NCBI GenBank assembly: GCA_036924285.1
Contig: JAYKYS010000002.1
Span: forward strand, 36,254,501 to 36,318,500
Direction of reading: 5' to 3'
Length of the DNA stretch: 64,000 bases
Source of the DNA: Asterella californica
Lineage: Eukaryota; Streptophyta; Marchantiopsida; Marchantiales; Aytoniaceae
This document shows positions 35,428 through 46,894 of this stretch, one piece after another. The notes under the pieces are model-generated. The model worked only from the letters and a program-made list of their open reading frames with translations, was not told where the DNA came from and searched no databases. The translations under genes and the position numbers were made by a program. The stretch's first letter is position 1. Every line of letters starts with the position of its first letter.

Positions 35428-35461
35428 ATGCATATCCATTAATAAATTTATGGATATGCAT
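35428..35461. repeat. Perfect hairpin, 12-bp stem
   Basis: ATGCATATCCAT (35428-35439) and ATGGATATGCAT (35450-35461) flank a 10-base AT-rich loop. It follows the previous hairpin by 26 bases. Confidence 0.65.
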
Positions 35462-35901
35462 GCCTATGCAAATTTTCAACGAGAATATTGCTCTGTCGTT
35501 GTCATAGTCCATTGTTTATGTTTAACCCTCAAGTTTTTCTGATTGTTTCTCTTCTGTTGACATTTGCTCGTGTTCTATAACTAACTCACCCCTCTGTTTT
35601 TCAGGTCCACTAGTAAAGCTATAAGTAACTGAGTGAGAAATGGCAAGACATCTCTTTCGTTTGGAACTAGATTTGCAGTCACCTACTTGACATCACGGTT
35701 TCCATGTTAATTTGAAAGCTAATCTCATCCAAATCGGCACAAGTTAAACAGATTCAAACGGGACCAGTAAGTTCAGACCGAGTGTGTTTGACCGTGGTGC
35801 ATCATTACTATATACTGTTGTTGGATTTTTATTTTAGATTGTGTCTTGAAGATTTATAATTATGATGAAAAAAGGCAGAAAGGAGGAGGTCGACCTGTTA
35901 C

Positions 35902-36365
35902 TAGAACCAAAAAGCGAATGTCAAATACACTAAATGAATCGTATTGCTGTTAGAATAATATATGTAAAACTACAACCAAATATGAAATCGTAAACCACAA
36001 TCGAATCGTATTAAAACATACTACAAAAACACTAACTATAACCAAATTGTAAATGTTATGTACACTAAACTACTATCAGTAAATAGCCAGCCATGCGCAC
36101 TTATATTACAATCGATATATTCCTAAGACACCTATTACATTCAAAATGATGTAACGTTACTATGAAAATCTTAAATTACAAATGAACCACTCTAAAACAA
36201 ATTAGTCATATTGTAATTAAAATTATATGCATGAAACTACAACCGAATCATACTTAAACTACGTTTCAAATTATATAAACAAAAACTAGAACCAAAACGT
36301 AAATGTCAGCTACCGTAAACTACAACCTGACTATTTGTGACTATAAGTAAACAGACATGCATGAT
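35902..36365. repeat. Degenerate direct repeats with AAACTACAACC core
   Basis: CTAGAACCAAAA-type blocks followed by GTAAATGT and ACTAAACTAC recur near 35902, 36037 and 36287. Similar AAACTACAACC words occur between them. The period is irregular, about 135 and 250 bases. Function unknown. Confidence 0.5.
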
Positions 36366-36481
36366 GTATCTTAGCATATGAAATCGACAAACAAAATCAT
36401 AGTGGACATTTTGCGGAAACTAATAGAGAAGAACTAGAGACATGTATCATCAGTGTGAGGATGAGACTGCATATAAAACAA

Positions 36482-36720
36482 CTACAAAGCACACTCCATT
36501 CCATTTAATATACGGAGTAAAAGCAGTATTAGCAACGGATATGTAATACTGTCGCTCCGGATTATCATGGAATACGAGATTAATCAGGATAGGTTTTTAC
36601 AACAGAGGATGAAGCAGCTATTGCAGTTGGAAGAAATCAGAGAACAGTGTAAAACACGGTTCTCTGATTTCTTAAATAAGAAGAAACAAAATATCAGTGC
36701 TCAAGAAAGCTATACAATTT
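36482..36720 (+). pseudogene. Relic of a Ty3/gypsy integrase C-terminus
   Basis: One frame reads TPFHLIYGVKAVLATDM and the next frame continues with ILSLRIIMEYEINQDRF and LQQRMKQLLQLEEIREQ. This is the typical C-terminal integrase block (TPF.L.YG.EAVLP followed by a coiled segment). It is a different gypsy lineage from the methyltransferase-bearing one. Only this fragment is visible. A 15-bp perfect inverted repeat lies inside it (36631-36645 with 36659-36673). Confidence 0.65.
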
Positions 36721-39583
36721 GAAAGGAGGAGATGCAATTCTGTAGTGTAAACACACAAAGAAGATTAAAAAGAAGAAGTTCAAATATAGATGAGAAAGAC
36801 CATATCTGATATACCAACTGCTAGCCAATGGAACTAACTCATTGCAACATCAGATGGGATGGACGTCAGGTATGTAATGAGAATTAAGTTAAGACCTTTC
36901 TATTAAAAGTGTTACAAATCAAGAGATTGGCTGACAAGACATATGGAGGAATTAATCCGAGATACGAAGGAAGGACATAAGGAAAGATCGGAGAAGAAGA
37001 CGAACACGGATAGATCGGATCAACTAGATACAGAAGAAATCCGGGAAGTGAATACATTTTTTATACAGATCATCCGGAAGAGATACAACGAAGAAGCAAC
37101 ACAAAGATTGAATGAATAATCAAAATTATGTCGAAGGTAATGGAACTAGATGAACGAACGGCGGATGACAGAAGGGTATGATCACAACACGTGGGAGCAA
37201 ACAAAACCATGACATAATCAAGTACCATTAGCTTATCGTTGAAACACAAAACCCCAGAACAGCAAATTATTATGTACCATATGAAGTACACACGGATGAA
37301 TGATCAAGGAATGACAGCGGGATGTTACATGAGCGGGCTGGAATCATGCACATGAGGTGATCGACGATTGAAAAGATACAACTGGAGAAGATCTGCAACT
37401 ATAGCGCTAACAAGAGTCGAGACAATTTCAAAGTTCAAAGAGTTAGAAATCGGCGCTGTCGAGGTGAGAGTTTTTCTGGGAAGAGCGGAACCTTCTGGCT
37501 GTGATATGATCGTAAAGGTTGTGTTACATCTACTCAGAGAAGCGTTGGACTTCTGACTGTGGTTACTTACTCAAGAGTAGGCTCAGGTCATAAGGGCACT
37601 ATAGACACTCATACAGGTTGATTGGATCCTCTAGTATGTTTAGAAAATGAAAATCAAGTCGAACTAGCAATAATAAGATCAGACAGTGAACTTTAACAGT
37701 CAAGAATAAAAAACATATGATGACTTAGATCTCAAAACTTCTCTTACATGTAAATGAGGCCCTGATGAACACACATACAAAGTTTCAACCTGATATCAAA
37801 TTCGAGCACCGAGATATGATCAAAAGCGTTTTGAGTAAGAATTTTATGACAATTTCTGATACCCAGACAGCTATTTTGAACTAGAACAAAGAACTGGCTC
37901 GATAACTTTCGATGATTCTTACAGAATTTGGAGTATATAGCATGCTGAACATCCCTATGAAGTTTGACTTGATTGTACACATTTCTCCAGCTCTCGATCT
38001 CTGAAGTTGCTGCTCTAGATTGAGAGTTTTTCAGGCCCCTTCTGCTTCAGCGGTCGCCTTGAATTACTCACTCACTCAATTGACATGAAAATTTGTTAAC
38101 AGTCGTAGCCCTGCTGACAATGAAGGCGACCATGAAGGTTTGAAGCGATTTTCTTAATTCTGCTGCGATTGACACCGAAAATCCCAAAATCAACCAAAAG
38201 TGATGCAATCCTGACACAATCCATAACTTTAATCTCCTTCTTTATTGATCAAAAATTTCACCAACAGTGACTGGCAGGACGAGCCTTATCCTCTTGTGTT
38301 CTCAGATTTCAGAATGTTCTTATCAATTGCTCGAACTCCTCTTTAGACCCCTATTTCTAAGTTTAGTATTTCATTAAAGACAAAAATAGACTAATAGGAG
38401 TTCATAGCTTCACTTTCCTGTCCTTTTGTGCCCCAAACCACGTGGTGACTTCATTTCACACATAGACTACCACGTCAAGCCCTTAAAGTGCCAGAGTAAA
38501 CTTTAAACTACATGCGAAGATATGTAAAACGACACGTAATCTCGAAAGATAACCTAACCACGCTAGGAAGCATGCATGGACGACATGTAAGTGCAACCCA
38601 TGAGCTTAAACTCTATCAACACGATAAACAACCTACTAGGACTCAAAATATATATTATCATCCAGAATCGACTTCTCTGAGGTCCTAACTTCACTCAGAG
38701 AGACTAATTCTTGACAGAGAGATGAATTATTTACTATGTGAAATGATTCACATCGGGACAACACAAACTGTGGTAGTCTGAGTAGTAAAACCTATTTCAC
38801 TTAGCAAAACCTATCCAAAGAAGAGGAACGAGAGAACATGAAGGTTGATTGTTCAATTCTAGCACTGCAATAGAATCAGAAAGCAAGTAGGAAGAGAACA
38901 ACATGCATAACAATGGCTCCGATCAGATTGATGGTAGCAGATGTGCCGAGAGCTAGTGAAGTCAAAATCAATTTCACCGTGAGAAGTTCTCCAAAGTATG
39001 ACCTCGAGGAGAAGAAGAATACGAGAGAGTGACTAGAGCAGTTCGAGAAATTCAAAGACCTTCGTATCGCAAACAAAGGAGCGTAAAATTCACAACAAGC
39101 TCAAAATTTCGATGAGTGGTTGTAGAATGCATATCCAAAATAGGCAACGAGTAAGAAAATCTACTATGCTTGGAGGTGCAATGACAAATTGTGGAGTCGT
39201 CGTTCGAGTTGGATCAATAGAAGACAAGAAGGAAGAGATATCACAAAAAGCATGACCGCGATGATGATATTGAATGCGGAAGATGGAGGACAAGTCGACA
39301 GACACGGTACATGATAAAACGACTTAGATGCGAATGTGTGAGACTACAAGGGATGAAGATAAGGAAGATAGCATCTTCATACGCAAGTCCATAGTTCACG
39401 TGGATATCACCTACAAAGTCATTGAGAGAAGAGAAGTATGTAGATAGCTCAAGGAAGAGAACTCGGAGCATAAGAATTCTAGTGGTAGAGCATAGATCCC
39501 AAATATTAACCACATCAAGAGAGAAGCCGTAGGAGATAAGGAGAAAGGTGATGATCTTGGAAAGTTCAGAATCATCCGAAGAA
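36721..39583. other. Spacer with probable eroded retroelement sequence
   Basis: Purine-rich sequence at 36720-37560 may be the continuation of the gypsy relic, but no motif supports it. The remainder to 39583 holds only short frames without family features. Confidence 0.35.
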
Positions 39584-41444
39584 GACAAGACGTGTGCGTG
39601 TCGATTCACTCTTGGTTGGTATCTCTGGTGCGTACTAGAAGATGTACAGATTTAGAGGGTGTGAATGTTGAGTCGGGGACCGGCTCCTACTTGAAAATCA
39701 TAATTTGGGGTTCTATATTTTGCTCCAAAGATGTTCATGGAGGGAAATCCGACTTTTTGATCTATTTTTGATCTTGACTTTCATTGCAACAAGTGGTAGA
39801 GCTTGTTATTTGGTTCTCAAAGTCATTTCATTTGTTTTATTTGGGCACTTAATGATGATCGTATGAGGTTTGAAAGATGGGAAAATCAAGCTAGACCTTA
39901 GCTTCTCGATGCTGACAAGGTATTTGTTGTTCCTGGCGCTATACTAAGGGTGCAAGGGGGCTGCTTGGTCATAATACGGAGAAAACTCACAATTGTGAGT
40001 GACGTAAGGGGGCAGCTTAAGAGGTTAGCTTGTATTTGTCTTTTGTCCATTGACAATTTGGGAGATTGGGAGGTCCAATGCATATGCACAAGGTGTCACT
40101 GAGAGCAGATATGTGCAAGCTACACGTTGGTTAAGAAAATTCGTGAAGAGACAAATCGTGGTGTGTATATCGGAAGAAATTGAGACGTAGGGAGAGAATT
40201 TTAGAGTGCTTCAATGACCTACGGAAGAGAGATGGATCGTGCAGACTGTTCTGGAGTCCAAACTTGATGTCCTTAGATCCATCGAGGTCAAAACGCCAAG
40301 TTCTTCAAGAAATTGAAGACGATCCAAGTTTCATCAGACGATTTGAGAGTTCTGGGTGAAATTGGCTCACACGGAAACGCTTACATCAGTTTTTTATTCA
40401 CTTGCAACCTAAGGTTGGACTGTTCTTCGTGATCGGTGAGCCAAGCTCTTTGTTCTTGGTGCCTATGTGATCAAGGAGTCCTTATCTTCGCATAAGAAAG
40501 ATTGTAAGTAGATCACAATGTTGTGTTGTGCGTGATGATGAATTGAACCGCAAGGGAACTATTTACGTCAATTCTTTTTGCTTCATGTGATCAAATTTCT
40601 TACGTGGTTTCATGAGAAGAACTCCAAATGGTTTGTTTTGGAGTCTCATTGGATTTAGGACAGACAAATCTCTCTATTAGAGAAGACGGATCTTAGATAT
40701 GGAAGTCCATTTTATGGATGTACATGGTTTAAGTCGCAAGGATGAGTTTTTGGAGGTTTTGTCACATGCGATCAAAAATTGGAGATATCTCAGCTGTCAG
40801 AGGTCGATTCTGAAAGTTCTTGGAGCCAACAGAGTCAGGAAAGAAGACCAGATCGACATCTGAAGATCGTTTGACGAAAGAAGAAAATTCTCAGATAGAT
40901 CTTCTTCGATTCCTTCGTTACGGTTTTTGTTCTTTTGGATTCGTTAGAGTCCTAGTTGGTTATGCATAGCTTGTGGTAGCTAGCTTTAGCTAAGGGCTTG
41001 TACATGTATGTTGTTTGGACTAGGGTTTGAATCGTATGATATTGGTGCAAAGTTTTGTTAGCAAAATATGTTTTTTTTGCATTGAACTACGCTTCTGTAG
41101 TTTCGGGTCTAGGTTGCGATCTAGAGACTTGTTTTAGGAGATTGGGTGCAGATTACACATCATTCAGGTATGTTTCTTGGTTTTGTATTCCTAGAGAGAA
41201 AGAATGTACGTAAAGTGAAAGTTGGTATATCTTGTGAAGCTTGTTCTCATGGTTGTTTTTCTCTTTCTTGTCTCTGTTTAGCATATTATATCTCCACAGC
41301 CAAGAGCCTCATGTTTTCTTAGACAAGCTTCACGTAAGATCCGATAAGAATGGATGGATTGTAGATCACCTCCTAGATCTTAAGTTAGAGACCTTCTGTC
41401 ATGTCTTTCTAGTCTTCTTCTGCCATGAAAAAAAGACTTTTATC
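39584..41444 (+). repeat. Dispersed repeat R, copy A (about 1.86 kb)
   Basis: Matches 52838-54702 along its whole length with a few percent difference by eye. It starts GACAAGACGTGTGCGTG. It contains no long coding frame. A sequence AGTGGTAGAGCTTG near 39790 resembles a damaged retrotransposon primer-binding site, so R could be a non-autonomous LTR-type element, but I found no terminal repeats. Confidence 0.85.
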
Positions 41445-41615
41445 GTATCAGATTTTGCGTGTGAAAGTTGTCCAAAAAAACACGAGGTTTCTAGCTGTAG
41501 AGATATCGTCTGCTGAACAGAGGCAAGAAAGAGAGAGACAAGCACGAGAACGAGCCTTGATAAGTAGTCGAAAGAAAGACAGAAGAAGTTGTAACACTTT
41601 AGTGTATGCAACTTA

Positions 41616-43060
41616 TTAGTTTGTCAACTCCTTTGCGAGATTAGTCAACTTATCCCTGATCCGCAGAACTTCCTGCTCGTGTTGCTGAAGTCGCATCTGC
41701 AACTCTTGGTTGCTCTTCTCCTCTGTGGTGCGGAGGTTGGCTTCCAGAGCTTCCTGCTTCTGCTTCTAGACTTCCTCCTGCTGCATCAAGGTTTGAAGAC
41801 CGAATCCAGGGTAGTGGCTTCTCCTGAGCCATCGTGCGCTTTTCCACCAACTCCATCGCTGACTGGATCTTCGAACTGAAGAAGGCGCTGAACTCTTCCA
41901 GCCGTCTTCTCGCAGAAGACAAGTTCATGCCCACAAATCGATCTGAGGGGTCTTCCCTGTCTTCTAGATATATGGATACCTCTTCCACCACCATGGTCTT
42001 CTCCTTCTACGCTCGGGAAGACGCTACCCTCAATGTCTTCCGGGATGGAAGATCTCTTCCCACTACAGAAGTAGTCCTCTTCGCTGCACTTCCGCTGATC
42101 GCAGTCTGGCATATCTTGGCTTCTAGAGTTTTCAGAAAACTCTCTGTAGTCATAGAAGTTGTCTTCCTCACGATCTTTGTGCTAGGCGTGTCATCTTGTG
42201 AATCCGACTTGGATCTAAAGTGGATGGTCGGGAAAGATGCACTCTTCCTAGGAATGCTCCTAAGTTCCATCTTCCTCGGCGGTGACGCGTCTTTTGTATC
42301 GCTGGAGTCTTCTTCCCGCACCATTATCGTCCTCTGCTGCGTGCCTAGTCCTGCATGAGGCACTAGAGTGTGAGAGAAAGACATGGTAGTTGCACGGTCT
42401 TCTTTCTCCGGGGTCTCTTCTTTCACCTCTCGCTGTCCTGCTGGTCCATACTTGGCCAACTGGTCTTCCTTCAGATCTCTTTTGGACACATACAGATAGC
42501 AAAAGAAGGGGATAAGAGGCCTTCCTGTTGGAGTGCCCAAGTACACTAACTCGGCCTAGAAGTAGGTGTGGAAGAAGGCGCCCCAGTTGACGACCTGTCC
42601 TTCTCATATAACTTCAAGGAACTCCACGTCTTGGTCTCCAAGGTATCTAACCTTCTAGACCTTTCCTTTGGGAAAAAGATGAAGGTACAACTTCTCCAGA
42701 AGACGCTTCTTTGGCTCCCGATAAGCTTTTCTTCCATCCGTTCCTCCCATGTCTATCTTCCAAGAAGAAGCATGTAGTACTTCCAGGTACATACCCCTCC
42801 CTTGAGATCATCGATAGAATCTTCTTCTCCAGCTCATATCCGCGGTTCTCTGCTTCTCACCGGTGAAAAGCTCTATGTCACCACTCCACCGTCCACGAAG
42901 ATGGTCTTCCTCGAGCGACTCCTGCCTTGACAAGTACACGGTTGCGAAAAGGCAATGCTGCTCAGATCTCTTCCAGAATACCTTGGTCCGCGAGATTTCA
43001 GTCTCATGTGAAGAAGTCGAGGTCCAACTCCTTTATGAAGGTTTGGCCTCGACCAACTCT
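41616..43060 (-). pseudogene. Decayed coding block with C-terminal coiled coil, family unknown
   Basis: Minus-strand translation gives a coherent series of broken frames. From right to left these include GRKAYREPKKRLLEKLYLHL, GQVVNWGAFFHTYF, YLGTPTGRPLIPFFCYLYVS (about 42490-42546), a charged linker, then ALEANLRTTEEKSNQELQMR and HEQEVLRIRDKLTNLAKELT ending at 41616. The last part has the heptad look of a coiled coil. Several stops and frameshifts separate the pieces. It looks like one member of a lineage-specific repetitive family, possibly carried by a transposon, and I do not recognise a function. Confidence 0.5.
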
Positions 43061-44990
43061 TCTGACGGTAACACCAATCCTCGAGGATGCATCGACATTT
43101 TTGAGCTTCTGTTACACTAAACCACGCATACTTGTTTTGATCCTAAGGCTCAGTCCTTACCAGGCTCTCACAGTCCAGCTTCCACTCTCAGAAGACAAAT
43201 TTAGTCTTCTAGAAGACAGATATTCCGTCTTCTAGAATTCTAACGGTGTTTTCTAAGTGCATCACGTCTTCCGAGCTATATCTAAGTAATCTTAACTAAA
43301 CAAGGCATCGCATGGATTCCTAAGAAGATAATCCACTTTGCAATTCATCCTACCTCCTAACTGAAGATAACAAGGTATGTGAAAAGCGTAGTCTACAAAT
43401 GGTTCCGAAGAAGGCTGAGGACTCTTGTAGTGACAGTGGCCTCCAAGAAGACTCTCGGGACAACTTCTGATTAACTGACGTCTTCAGAAGACTTCTCGCA
43501 GCCAAGCTTCTCATCACTGATGTCACCTATCTTCGGCTTCCTACACGCAATCTAGCCTCACAATAGATACGGAACATTCGTACTCTATTTTTTCGACTCC
43601 TCACCTCGCATACACTCTCAGAATGCGTAACGAGAAGACATGATCCTTGATCATTCTCTCCAGATTCTGTCAGCAAAGCTTCTCACAACTCTCTTCTAAG
43701 TTCGAGAAGAAGAAGGAACAGGCTGCTATGGATCAGACAAAAGAGACCCGTAAAGGACCCTCACATCTTCTCGTGCATTCTGCCAACCTTTCCAATCTTC
43801 TAGCTCTCTAAGAAGATGTGGATTTGAGAAGTCATGAAGCTTGGGAGGCACAGATTTGATTCTCAATTTCTTGCTTCTCGAAACAACAATCAACTCTCAA
43901 GTTCACTCTGGATTCACATCAATCTTCTCACAATTCCAATTCTAAACCAATCCAACTACTTAATGCGGATTGTAAACATTCAGCTTCTGAAAATGTCCAG
44001 ATATTCAGACACGTCTTCTGTCCACGGATTTTGGAACAGAAGCGCAGTAGGGTAGAGAAATTGATAATCAAACCATCGAATTCTAGAATGGAAAGAAGAG
44101 AAGCTCGGTTTCGATTCGGGAAGAAGTAGCAAAGACGGCTGACGAAATTTGGACAGCGCTTCCGTGTCCAAATCTTCTCAGAGAAATTTTAGAGGTGGGG
44201 AAGGTTCGATATGCTTCATGCAAACGCTCACTGAAGCGTGGAAGGTGCAGGAACAAAGGGCGGAAGAGATGGAGAAGGAGGAAGAAATGGAAAGAACCTC
44301 AGTACTGCTTCTAGTACGCTTTTGATTGTTTCTTCAGTCTTTTGTGCGCTTCAGGACTTCTATCTCGTCTTCAATGTCTTTCCATGATCTTGCTTCTGCC
44401 TCCAATCTCGAGCTGCTGCAACATTGCTTTCACAATCGAGCTCGATCTGCTGCACTCCGAAGCTTCACTCTCGATTTCCACCTTGACCCTCTTCTAGTCC
44501 CTTGGAGATTCTCAACTCTTCTACCTTGAGTGCGCTTCCAGTTGAAAGACGTCCTCTCTTACTCACTCACTTCAATTCGCTTTTGCGCTTCCAGTGTCAT
44601 TCTTGAATTCGAGATCAATTCTTAAATCAAGAAGCATCAAGGAGAACTATGGTGCGGGTGCGCCTTTGCTTTCTTGTCTTCTCTTCACGATTTAGGTAAT
44701 GGCATCGACTATCCTAGACCTACCTACTGCAATCGTTACTGCACGATAGGTATACCTACCCCTTATCTAGTTGGTGCGTGATTGGTATCTCCATGGTTAT
44801 AGTCATTGTCTTCCCGGAAGCGTGCTCTGTCTTCCGGCTTCGGAAGAAGTCGACTTCTTCTCACAAATTCTCTTAAGATCATCTTCCCGCTAAGCAGGGT
44901 ATAATCTTAAATAATAAGGTTACTTTAATTATATAGATCCATCGTTAACTTAAAATTTTCAACATTGTAAATTATGGACACCACAAATCA
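43061..44990. other. GTCTTC/GAAGAC-rich spacer
   Basis: No gene was recognised. The hexamer GAAGAC or its complement recurs very often here and in the adjacent pseudogene, for example GTCTTCTAGAAGACAG near 43205. The sequence from about 44700 returns to AT-rich spacer. Confidence 0.5.
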
Positions 44991-45089
44991 CGCACACCGG
45001 TCAAACGAATCATTTGATCTAAGATCCGTTTTCTCTGGTAGGTAGATCTAGCTACCTTGAACTCAACGAGACTCCAAACAAGTTGTTTG
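44991..45089 (-). repeat. Dispersed repeat R, copy C, right part (inverted)
   Basis: On the minus strand this reads CAAACAACTTGTTTGGAGTC, then ACGGATCTTAGAT. It aligns with copy A from about 40619 (CAAATGGTTTGTTTTGGAGT, then ACGGATCTTAGAT). It is the direct continuation of the left part that ends at 24427. It abuts the copia 5' LTR at 45090. Confidence 0.78.
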
Positions 45090-45378
45090 TGTTGACATGC
45101 GTAGTAGTACAAGCTCCTGAAGTCTTGTAAGACTTTGGGCACAAGTCCTGTAAGACTTTGACACAACTATGTTACGGAGACCCAACCCCAAAAGTCTTTT
45201 GACTCTCTCTATATATTGAGAAGGGGCTCTGCCCCCAAGTAAGTCTCTTTAGTGATACTCTGTTCCTTCTTTTCTTCCTCTTGTGAAGGCTGCGAGAGCC
45301 TCCTTCCTTGTTAGAAGGTTTTCCTCCCCTGTTGGAGTGGTGCTATGAATTGGGTTCTTGCTGTCATACATCGTGACA
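45090..45378 (+). repeat. 5' LTR of split copia 3
   Basis: 289 bp, starts TGTTGACATGCG and ends CGTGACA. Highly similar to the reverse complement of 24428-24716. Confidence 0.92.
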
Positions 45379-45392
45379 TGGTATCAGAGCTT
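45379..45392 (+). promoter_or_regulatory. Primer-binding site of split copia 3
   Basis: TGGTATCAGAGCTT is the canonical plant copia primer-binding site, complementary to initiator tRNA-Met, directly after the LTR. Confidence 0.92.
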
Positions 45393-45950
45393 GAGTGAAG
45401 AAATTAGAGATTGGAAGCATACAGAGGACTCAGATTGCAAGTGGGGGTGCTACAATTTTTTGCACATGGAGATTTCTCTTGAGAGGAAACTCTAATAGGC
45501 ATCCTTGCTGTTTGGAGCTACTTCCGAAAGTCCAGACATCACTTTTTCTGGTGCAGCAAGGAATGACAGTGTTGGTGACAGGTTCTGAATTTTTGAATTG
45601 TCCCTCTGCTGTGTTTGTTGTGTGTTTTTGTGAGAGTTTTCACAATTCTAGTCAGTCAACAAGCTTTGACTGCATTTTTTAAGGCTCTATTCATTTTTAG
45701 TCCAAACGGACAAAATTTTTCTGGACTCATTCCGAGCTATTTCATTTTATGTCATACACTCAACTGTACTTTGACCACGTATTTGAAGGTGTAAACGACA
45801 TCTTTTAGACATTCTGACAGTTTACGTCACACAGACCTACGTCTAGACCTACATCTGTATAACCCTAGAATCAACATTTCTATCACTGTGTGAAATTCCG
45901 ATCTGTTCAGAGACACTGTCTGTATCTTCGTTTCTTACGTCTAATCCATC

Positions 45951-46770
45951 ATGAGTAGAATAGATACGTTTTCAGCCATTACCGGTGAGCCTTTAGACAA
46001 AAACAACTACTCCATATGGAAGTATCGCATGTCCGTCTTCTTGAAAGATCAAAGCCTGTTTGGTTTGATCATAGGGACAGATGCGAAACCCGTTGGAGTT
46101 GATACAGATCCTGATGTTGATGCATGGAACAAACGAGCTTGTCAAGCTATGCATTATCTTTCTTTGTGTGTCTCACCTTCCATGTTTGGTTACATACAGT
46201 CTGTTGATACCCCAAGAGATCTAGGATGCACTAGCTAATGTTTTCCAGACATCTACCAAAGCTCGTAAGTTACAACTCAAACAACAACTCTTAGATGTTA
46301 AGAAGGGTTCATTGAGCATTACAAATTATGTTTATCAAGTGCGAGGTCTAATTGAGCAGCTTAACAGCATAGGGGTGAAAGTAGAGAATGATGATCTCAT
46401 CCTACACACCATCAATGATCGTGGGAAAGAGTACAAACCTTTAGAGACTTCCATTGCTGTCAGAGATACTTTTCCCAAGTTCGATGAGTTGATTCTTATG
46501 TTAGTGTCAGAAGAGATTTGTCTTCAGGGCAATGGTGGTTCTGTCTCATCACAAGAGCAAGCTTTCTTTGCTAGAGGTAGAGACAGAGGACGAGGAAAGA
46601 GCTTCAGTGGTAGAGGTAAGAACCGATTTGGTTCTTCTGGTCGATGTCAGTTCTGTCAGCAGCAACACAACCTTCGACCTGACCATCAGCAACAGCAAGC
46701 TAAAGGAGGGGTGAGCAGCGGTTCTGTGCATATTGCAAAACCAAAGGTCATGTGATCAAGACTTGCTTCA
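45951..46770 (+). pseudogene. Split copia 3 gag
   Basis: The frame starts at 45951 and shows the gag N-terminus (GEPLDKNNYSIWKYRMSVF). A frameshift near 46235 separates it from the second part (46312-46755: VYQVRGLIEQLNSIG and an RGRDRGRGK basic tract). A CX2CX4HX4C knuckle (C-AY-C-KTKG-H-VIKT-C) lies in another frame at 46725-46766. The product is therefore not translatable as one protein. Confidence 0.9.
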
Positions 46771-46894
46771 AGGGGCAAGCAGACATCAGGTCTGGTAAGC
46801 TTCCACAGCAAAACTATGTGTCGACAGAGGAATCTTTTTCAGATGACAGTCTTCTAACGATGACACATGTCATGGGTTCCATGAGCAAACCTGC

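Noticed and set aside
38876..39609. Overlapping minus-strand frames of 66-122 codons rich in hydrophobic residues
   Set aside because: No signal peptide plus domain pattern, no motifs; hydrophobicity is explained by reading purine-rich DNA on the opposite strand.
39584..41444. Repeat R as a complete LTR retrotransposon
   Set aside because: No pair of terminal repeats and no coding domains found; only a weak primer-binding-like word.
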